Below, piece after piece: positions 6,728-10,776 of a DNA stretch of 10,776 nucleotides. Source of the stretch: an uncultured Bacteroidota bacterium (GTDB lineage Bacteria > Bacteroidota > Bacteroidia > Chitinophagales > Saprospiraceae); contig CALEIL010000100.1 in assembly GCA_937876435.1 (NCBI GenBank), positions 1 to 10,776 on the forward strand. Reading direction: 5' to 3'. The notes beneath the pieces were generated by a model, which saw only the letters and a program-made list of their open reading frames with translations, was not told the DNA's origin and did not search any database. The position numbers were made by a program, and so were the translations under genes. Position 1 is the stretch's first letter. Each line of letters opens with the position of its first letter.

Positions 6728-7903
6728 TTATTTATAAGCCGGAATACCGGTGACATCCTGTCCTGTTATCAATAAATGGATATCGTGCGTGCCTTCGTAG
6801 GTGATGACCGTTTCCAGGTTGACCATATGCCGCATCACAGAAAAATCATTGGTAATCCCCATGGCGCCCAGAATTTGTCTGGATTCCCGGGCAACCTGCA
6901 AGGCCATATGTACGTTGGATCTTTTGGTCATAGAAATCTGTGCACTGGAGACCCTGCCCTGGTCTGCCAATTCCCCCAGTCTGAATGCCATCAATTGTGC
7001 CTGCGACAGAGAGGTGATCATCTCGGCCAGTTTTTTCTGGGTCAGTTGAAAGGCTCCGATGACCTTGTCAAATTGCTGTCTTTCCAGCGAATATGTCAAC
7101 GCAGTATGATAACAATCCATCGCCGCACCTATGACTCCCCAACTAATGCCGTACCGGGCTTTGTTGAGACATTTGAAAGCATATCCCAGTCCGGTCGCCA
7201 GGGGGAGCAAATCATCTTCCGTTACCCGGACATTGTCCATATAAATCGTCCCGGTAGCGGACGCCCGGAGCGACCATTTCCCTTTAATGGTCTCGACGCG
7301 CACCCCTTCCCTTCGTAGATCCAGGATGAGGCCCTGGATTTTTCCGTTTTCATTCTTAGCCCAAATAATCGCAATATCGGCCAAAGGCGCATTGGTAATC
7401 CACATTTTACTCCCGGACAACCTGTATTCTGACCCGTCCCGGACGAGACGTGTCTCCATACCTCCCGGATCGCTTCCGTGATCTGGCTCGGTCAGACCAA
7501 AACAACCAATCATCTCGCCACGACCGAGCGACTTGAGGTATTGACTCTTTTGGTGCGAACTGCCAAAGGCTGAGATCGGGTACATCACCAGCGATCCCTG
7601 TACGGATGCCATGGACCGGATGGAGGTATCCCCTCTCTCCAGTTCCCTCATCAAAACACCGTATCCGGTTTCGGAAAGTCCGTGTCCGCCATCCTCGACC
7701 GGTAACGCGGGGCCATAACAACCAAGTTCACCCAATTGCCTGAACCAATCCCTGGAAAAGGTCGCCTGCATGGCGTGATCTTCAATGGAAGGCACGATCT
7801 CCTGGTTCACCCATTCGCGGACAGCATCGCGCGCCATTCTGACATCATCGGTCAGGCGTTCATCCAGGTCGAAGTAATCATGAAATTTAAATGGATATGC
7901 CAT
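6728..7903 (-). CDS. gcdH: Glutaryl-CoA dehydrogenase-type acyl-CoA dehydrogenase
   Basis: This is an FAD enzyme that oxidises and decarboxylates glutaryl-CoA to crotonyl-CoA in lysine and tryptophan breakdown, passing electrons to ETF. It has 391 residues from ATG 7903; an in-frame TTG at 7927 would add eight residues (MQPICRKD) and is less likely. The three acyl-CoA dehydrogenase parts are visible: a helical N-terminal domain (YFDLDERLTDD to VQGSLVMYPI), a beta middle domain (GCFGLTEPDHGSDPGGMET, GSKMWITNAPLADIAI, GKWSLRASATG) and a C-terminal helical domain (LNKARYGISWGVIGAA, QFDKVIGAFQLTQKKLA). GCDH hallmarks are the 'RSMASVQGSLVM' and 'ITYEGTHDIH' motifs; the Glu in the latter (Glu370 here) is the catalytic base. 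I would rank GCDH above a generic acyl-CoA dehydrogenase. It is the first gene of a three-gene operon and is divergent from folB, with 51 nt between them. Confidence 0.9.
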   Translation of the reverse strand: MAYPFKFHDYFDLDERLTDDVRMARDAVREWVNQEIVPSIEDHAMQATFSRDWFRQLGELGCYGPALPVEDGGHGLSETGYGVLMRELERGDTSIRSMASVQGSLVMYPISAFGSSHQKSQYLKSLGRGEMIGCFGLTEPDHGSDPGGMETRLVRDGSEYRLSGSKMWITNAPLADIAIIWAKNENGKIQGLILDLRREGVRVETIKGKWSLRASATGTIYMDNVRVTEDDLLPLATGLGYAFKCLNKARYGISWGVIGAAMDCYHTALTYSLERQQFDKVIGAFQLTQKKLAEMITSLSQAQLMAFRLGELADQGRVSSAQISMTKRSNVHMALQVARESRQILGAMGITNDFSVMRHMVNLETVITYEGTHDIHLLITGQDVTGIPAYK

Positions 7904-7954
7904 ATCTTTTCTGCATATTGGCTGCAAAATATGGAGTTAAAGCGGAAATATCCA

Positions 7955-8308
7955 ATGAAAAGTAAAATAATTATAGAAGGGATGCACTTTAAGGCTCACC
8001 ACGGATACTATCTGGAAGAGCAGAAAATCGGAGGGCAATATGAAGTGGACATAGAAATGGAATACGACATCAGTCCAGCAGCAGAAAAAGACAATCTGGA
8101 TGACACTATCAATTATGAGATCATCTACGAACTTTGCAAATCAGAAATGGCACACAACCGCAAATTGATCGAAACCGTCGGTCTCCGACTCGTGTCCCGC
8201 ATTCGGGATCGTTTTCCCGGCATTCTCCATATGGTATTGACCATTCACAAAATCAACCCACCCATCGATGGGCTTGTAGATCGGGCGAGCGTGCGGATTG
8301 AGATTTAG
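7955..8308 (+). CDS. folB: Dihydroneopterin aldolase (folate biosynthesis)
   Basis: FolB cleaves 7,8-dihydroneopterin to 6-hydroxymethyl-7,8-dihydropterin and glycolaldehyde in tetrahydrofolate synthesis; it is cytosolic and forms an octamer in known members. The product has 117 residues, normal for the family. The start ATG 7955 gives MKSKIIIEGMHFKAHHGYY, the usual N-terminus; ATG 7931 in the same frame would add MELKRKYP and is less likely. Active-site residues match the Staphylococcus enzyme in type and number: Glu22 (YYLEEQKIGG), Tyr54 (INYEIIYEL) and Lys99 (TIHKINPPIDG). The C-terminus DRASVRIEI completes the fold. It is the only plus-strand gene in the window, and a GC-rich hairpin follows the stop codon directly. 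Confidence 0.95.
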   Translation: MKSKIIIEGMHFKAHHGYYLEEQKIGGQYEVDIEMEYDISPAAEKDNLDDTINYEIIYELCKSEMAHNRKLIETVGLRLVSRIRDRFPGILHMVLTIHKINPPIDGLVDRASVRIEI

Positions 8309-8327
8309 CTCCGGATCAAGTCCGGAG
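8309..8327 (+). repeat. GC-rich hairpin directly after the folB stop
   Basis: The sequence immediately after the folB stop is CTCCGGA, loop TCAAG, TCCGGAG: a perfect 7-bp stem with a 5-nt loop. There is no T-run after it, so it is not a standard intrinsic terminator, though it could still stop or protect the folB transcript. The core CCGGATCAAGTCCGG followed by AGTGACG resembles short palindromic repeats I have seen between genes in several bacterial groups. A second GGATCAAG (8332-8339) follows within 15 nt. Confidence 0.5.
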
Positions 8328-8434
8328 TGACGGATCAAGACGGGAATGAGGCGTAGGTAGCACCCTCAAACCACACACTCACCATACAGCTAATCTGTCA
8401 ACGGCCAAAAAAATACAACGTATTATTTTATCAG

Positions 8435-8462
8435 AACGCAAATTCTCTAAACACCAACAAGT
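8435..8462 (+). repeat. Dispersed repeat, copy 1
   Basis: A 28-nt core here matches 10738-10765 at 26 of 28 positions on the same strand, with the shared words CAAATTCTCT and AACACCAACAAGT. The A/T-rich sequence to its left (from about 8410) and the ATCTC just to its right are also similar in the two copies, so the element is probably longer than the core. Both copies are intergenic. Confidence 0.75.
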
Positions 8463-8481
8463 TTAAGAATCTCATTTTACG

Positions 8482-8517
8482 GTTGAGATAGTTGAGAGGG
8501 TTGAGATGGTTGAGGAG
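8482..8517 (+). repeat. Imperfect 9-mer tandem repeat, four units
   Basis: Four units start at 8482, 8491, 8500 and 8509, each beginning GTTGAG with a variable last three bases (ATA, AGG, ATG, GAG). Units here are complementary to units of the 7-mer array to the right: GATAGTTGA (8487-8495) pairs with TCAACTATC (8641-8649 and again at 8648-8656), and GATGGTTGA (8505-8513) pairs with TCAACCATC (8627-8635). Confidence 0.8.
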
Positions 8518-8593
8518 GGGTAATTGACAAAAAAAAGTAAATGTAACCAAGCTCAATTTTTCTCATATTCGGATTTCTATCCTCACACTCACA

Positions 8594-8703
8594 TGGCTAA
8601 TGGCCAACAGCTAAGACCAATAGCTGTCAACCATCCATTGTCAACTATCAACTATCCACTATCAACTGTCCACTGTCAACTTTCAATTGTCAATTGTCCA
8701 CAG
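8594..8703 (+). repeat. 7-mer tandem array ending at a stop codon
   Basis: From 8627 to 8703 there are eleven consecutive heptamers of the form TC(A/C)A(C/T)TN, for example TCAACTA, TCCACTA, TCAACTG and TCAATTG. Just before it, 8594-8614 reads as three heptamers of another type (TGGCTAA, TGGCCAA, CAGCTAA), with two diverged ones between. The last unit of the array touches the stop codon of the PLP enzyme (8704-8706). Short heptamer arrays (STRRs) are known from filamentous cyanobacteria; I cannot name this family. Confidence 0.82.
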
Positions 8704-9552
8704 CTAAGTCCTAGCCCCCTGCAGTCCACCGGTATGGACGAGCACCACTTTGCTTCCGGGAGGTATCAGGTCAAATTTCACATACTGATAAAAAGCATAC
8801 AGAGCTTTTCCGTTGTAAAGCGGATCCATTTTGATGCCGTGTTTTTCTCTGAAAAATTCTAAAAACCCCGATAATTCCTCGGTTATTTTGCCGTATCCAC
8901 CAAAATGCCATTGATCGGCGATAGTCCAATGCCGGTACTGATCCAAATTCCATTGAAGACCCATTATTTCCTTCGTCCGGGAGGATTTGAGGGCGGAAAC
9001 TCCCACGGCCACCTGGTCATGATTTTTATATCTGACAATGCCCGCCAGGGTAGCACCGGTCCCCACCGGACAGACGATCATATCCCATGCGGGCAATTGG
9101 GTCATGATCTCATCGATCATATCCCCGATGCCAGCGAGCGCGTCAGGATGACTCCCTCCTTCCGGGATAATCAGTTGCCCTGGAAATTGGTCCTTGCTTT
9201 TCAGGGTTCTGGCCTGGGCGACTTCTTTGGAATAATCCCTGGCAGAAAGTGGAATGATGGTCGCCCCCCATTCGCGCACATCCTCCATGGTAGGACTTTG
9301 GAGGTATTCCCTGTGAGAACGTATAAAAGCCGTCAATGGCACATTGTATTCCTTACAAAGCCAGGCGAGAGCGTGGATATGATTTGAAAAAGGTCCACCA
9401 TAACTTATGACTCCGGGACAGGCACCTGAACGGAATAAAGGATGGAGGAATGCAAGTTTCCTGTATTTGTTTCCGGAAATAACGGGATGAATCAGATCAT
9501 CCCGTTTGATCCACAATTGAATATTCTTATCCTCCCACAGAGGGTCATGCAA
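8704..9552 (-). CDS. PLP-dependent ACC deaminase / D-cysteine desulfhydrase-like enzyme
   Basis: This is a fold-type II PLP enzyme of the 1-aminocyclopropane-1-carboxylate deaminase / D-cysteine desulfhydrase family. Which substrate it uses cannot be decided from sequence. Motifs, numbered from TTG 9552: LWIKRDDLIHPVISGNKYRKL with the PLP lysine Lys29; GGPFSNHIHALAW with Ser56 at the place of the ACC-deaminase serine; CPVGTGATLAG for phosphate binding; and the C-terminal LYNGKALYAFY and VVLVHTGGLQG. The family-like sequence continues upstream of the TTG in the same frame (PSPLQRLHDPLWEDK), so the true start is probably further left in the protein, yet no ATG, GTG or TTG exists there before a stop. 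An ATA at 9573-9571 overlaps the stop of the preceding gene as TAATA. The C-terminus ends only three residues after the GGLQG motif, where the heptamer array begins, and may be shortened. Confidence 0.85.
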   Translation of the reverse strand: MHDPLWEDKNIQLWIKRDDLIHPVISGNKYRKLAFLHPLFRSGACPGVISYGGPFSNHIHALAWLCKEYNVPLTAFIRSHREYLQSPTMEDVREWGATIIPLSARDYSKEVAQARTLKSKDQFPGQLIIPEGGSHPDALAGIGDMIDEIMTQLPAWDMIVCPVGTGATLAGIVRYKNHDQVAVGVSALKSSRTKEIMGLQWNLDQYRHWTIADQWHFGGYGKITEELSGFLEFFREKHGIKMDPLYNGKALYAFYQYVKFDLIPPGSKVVLVHTGGLQGART

Positions 9553-9572
9553 TCGCTGAAGAGGCGACGGTA

Positions 9573-10544
9573 TTACATTTTCGATTTCTGAATTTTTTCC
9601 AATAGCGCCTTACTTTTGCGGATACCAGTGTATTCGTCGTCCGTGCTTCCCTCATATTCGATTCCTACCCAGCCGTGATACCCGGCATCCAATACGATAT
9701 CCATCATCTTGTCATAATCCGTATGGGTTTCATCTCCATTGGCATTGAAATCATGAGTTTTAGCGGATACAGCTTTGGCATAAGGCATCAGTTCGGTGAC
9801 TCCCTTATAACGGTCGTATTCGTTTTTGCATCCATCGTCACTTCGTTCGATGCAGAAGTTACCAAAATCCGGTAGTGTACCGCAATTGTCCATACCGACT
9901 TGCTTCATCACATCCGCCAACCAGGCCCCATTGGACGAGTAACCGCCATGGTTTTCGACGGTTACATTGATACCAAAGGGTTGGGCAAACTCTGCCAATC
10001 GGCCCAGACCATCTATCGCTGCTGACTTGACCTCCTCAGCCGTACCTTCCCCGTAAGCGTTGACTCTTATAGTACCGCAACCCAAATGTTTGGCTGCCTC
10101 GACCCATTTCTTATGATTTTCCACTGCCTGCATCCGACTTTTATCATCCAGACTACCCATACCTCCTTCACCATCAATCATAATCAGATTCTGATATATC
10201 CCGTGATCATCAGCTCTCTTATTGAGATCATCCAGATATGCCTTATCCTTTGCCTTATCTTTGAAAAACTGGTTGACGTACTCGATCGCATCGATATCAA
10301 ACTCCTCCCTGGTGATTCGGGCGAAATCCAGGTTGTCAATTTTTTTGTCAAACAATGTTTTGTGAAGGGACCATTCCGCCAGGGATATCTTAAATGGTAA
10401 ACTGGCAGCTGCCTGATTCATCCGGGTAGTATCCGTGGATTCTCCTTCCTGATTCTGGGTCCCGCCACCACAAGCAGCAACTCCCAACAACCCAATACCA
10501 CCCAGGGCAAAAGTCGATTGGCGTACAAATTTTCTTCTTTTCAT
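9573..10544 (-). CDS. Sugar phosphate isomerase/epimerase-like TIM-barrel lipoprotein
   Basis: This is a xylose-isomerase-like TIM-barrel (AP-endonuclease-2 / sugar isomerase-epimerase superfamily) of 323 residues. The N-terminus MKRRKFVRQSTFALGG has a twin-arginine pattern (Arg3-Arg4, Phe6) and then a lipobox, LLGVAAC with Cys25. It is therefore probably exported folded by Tat and lipid-anchored, followed by a Gly/Thr/Ser/Glu-rich linker (26-48). Candidate metal ligands of the barrel are Glu197 (VTVENHGG), Asp226 (LPDFGNF), His264 (AKTHDFN) and Glu296 (GIEYEGS). ATG 10544 is chosen because it opens the signal. The substrate is unknown; a periplasmic sugar or cyclitol is likely. It is the first gene of a pair with the PLP enzyme, whose frame overlaps its stop. 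Confidence 0.88.
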   Translation of the reverse strand: MKRRKFVRQSTFALGGIGLLGVAACGGGTQNQEGESTDTTRMNQAAASLPFKISLAEWSLHKTLFDKKIDNLDFARITREEFDIDAIEYVNQFFKDKAKDKAYLDDLNKRADDHGIYQNLIMIDGEGGMGSLDDKSRMQAVENHKKWVEAAKHLGCGTIRVNAYGEGTAEEVKSAAIDGLGRLAEFAQPFGINVTVENHGGYSSNGAWLADVMKQVGMDNCGTLPDFGNFCIERSDDGCKNEYDRYKGVTELMPYAKAVSAKTHDFNANGDETHTDYDKMMDIVLDAGYHGWVGIEYEGSTDDEYTGIRKSKALLEKIQKSKM

Positions 10545-10669
10545 AGTTTGATGTTAAATGTCCGATTTATTAAAGATAGTTTAAAAGGATTAAGGTATTA
10601 AAAATATTTGAAATCACGTATCTGACCAGCCCAATTAAAGTGATACACCCACACCCACTGATGCTTTTA

Positions 10670-10697
10670 GGGACTCGGGACCCGGGATCCGGGATCA
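10670..10697 (+). repeat. GGGA-type 7-mer tandem repeat, four units
   Basis: Four consecutive heptamers begin with GGGA: GGGACTC, GGGACCC, GGGATCC, GGGATCA. The period is exactly seven, as in the 8627-8703 array, but the unit sequence is unrelated. The inner part is also palindromic (CCCGGGATCCGGG). Confidence 0.8.
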
Positions 10698-10737
10698 GGC
10701 TAGCTGCAAAACAGCCCAAAACCAATTAATTTGGCAA

Positions 10738-10765
10738 AACACAAATTCTCTGAACACCAACAAGT
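10738..10765 (+). repeat. Dispersed repeat, copy 2
   Basis: This is the same-strand partner of 8435-8462, with 26 of 28 identical bases. It lies at the very end of the window, so how far the similarity continues to the right cannot be seen; the last visible bases (CATCTC) resemble the AATCTC that follows copy 1. Confidence 0.75.
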
Positions 10766-10776
10766 CGAATCATCTC

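Larger units (their letters stand above)
8309..8703. other. Repeat-rich intergenic region between folB and the PLP enzyme
   Basis: This is a 395-nt gap between two convergent genes. I see no credible gene in it. The one open frame (8524 onward on the plus strand) owes its length to low-complexity repeat DNA and runs antisense into the next gene. The region contains, in order, the post-folB hairpin, one copy of a dispersed repeat (8435-8462), a 9-mer array (8482-8517), an AT-rich stretch, and a 7-mer array (8594-8703). The words GCTAA and CAGCTAA recur near 8387, 8597, 8608 and 8701. Confidence 0.7.
10545..10776. other. Intergenic region upstream of the sugar isomerase
   Basis: These are 232 nt with no open reading frame of note. 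The left part (10545-10620) is AT-rich and should carry the promoter of the minus-strand sugar isomerase gene. A TATCTTTA on the minus strand resembles the Bacteroidota -7 element TAnnTTTG at seven of eight positions, but I see no clear -33 TTG. The right part has a 7-mer array (10670-10697) and the second copy of the dispersed repeat at the window edge. Confidence 0.6.

Noticed and set aside
7736..7954. Longer N-terminal extension of FolB on the plus strand
   Set aside because: The extra residues are antisense to the dehydrogenase and absent from the FolB family; ATG 7955 gives the normal length.
8481..8703. CRISPR array
   Set aside because: The units are 7 or 9 nt and lie directly next to each other, without spacers; there are no cas genes.
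8524..8862. 112-codon plus-strand frame in the repeat region
   Set aside because: Its middle is the translated heptamer array and its end is antisense to the PLP enzyme; there is no sign of a protein.

Overview
The window looks like a piece of a Bacteroidota chromosome or metagenomic contig. The main evidence is a type IX secretion / gliding motor cluster on the minus strand in the order porP/sprF, gldK, gldL, gldM, then the start of gldN. This is the order of the porPKLMN locus known from Porphyromonas. TAnnTTTG-type -7 promoter elements and Bacteroidota-style lipoproteins agree with this. Tandem 7-mer and 9-mer repeats between genes may point to a Saprospiria-like lineage, but that is only a guess.

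Layout from left to right. Positions 1-816 hold an HSL-family alpha/beta-hydrolase (esterase) on the minus strand. It carries a frameshift near 275-310, has a higher GC content at its left end, and runs off the window edge. It directly replaces the body of gldN: only a signal peptide and about 20-30 further residues of gldN remain (758-916). Positions 928-5624 carry gldM, gldL, gldK and porP/sprF, all intact. These build the proton-driven inner-membrane motor (GldL/GldM), the periplasmic lipoprotein ring component (GldK) and an outer-membrane PorP/SprF beta-barrel.

Positions 5674-7903 hold a compact minus-strand trio: a PhnP-like metallo-beta-lactamase-fold hydrolase with a GTG start, a 93-residue conserved-looking protein of unknown function, and a glutaryl-CoA-dehydrogenase-type acyl-CoA dehydrogenase. 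The gaps between them are 2 and 5 nt, so they are probably one operon. folB (dihydroneopterin aldolase, folate pathway) is divergent at 7955-8308.

Positions 8309-8703 are intergenic and rich in repeats: a hairpin after folB, a dispersed repeat with a second copy at the right edge of the window, a 9-mer array, and a 7-mer array that runs into the stop codon of the next gene. Positions 8704-10544 hold two overlapping minus-strand genes: a Tat/lipoprotein-type sugar isomerase/epimerase-like TIM barrel, followed by a PLP-dependent ACC-deaminase/D-cysteine-desulfhydrase-like enzyme whose start codon appears to be non-canonical. Positions 10545-10776 are intergenic and contain a second, unrelated 7-mer array and the other copy of the dispersed repeat.

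I do not see a convincing new defence or mobile system. The observations most worth checking are the broken gldN/esterase junction (biological rearrangement or assembly chimera), the intergenic repeat families, and the TAATA start of the PLP enzyme.
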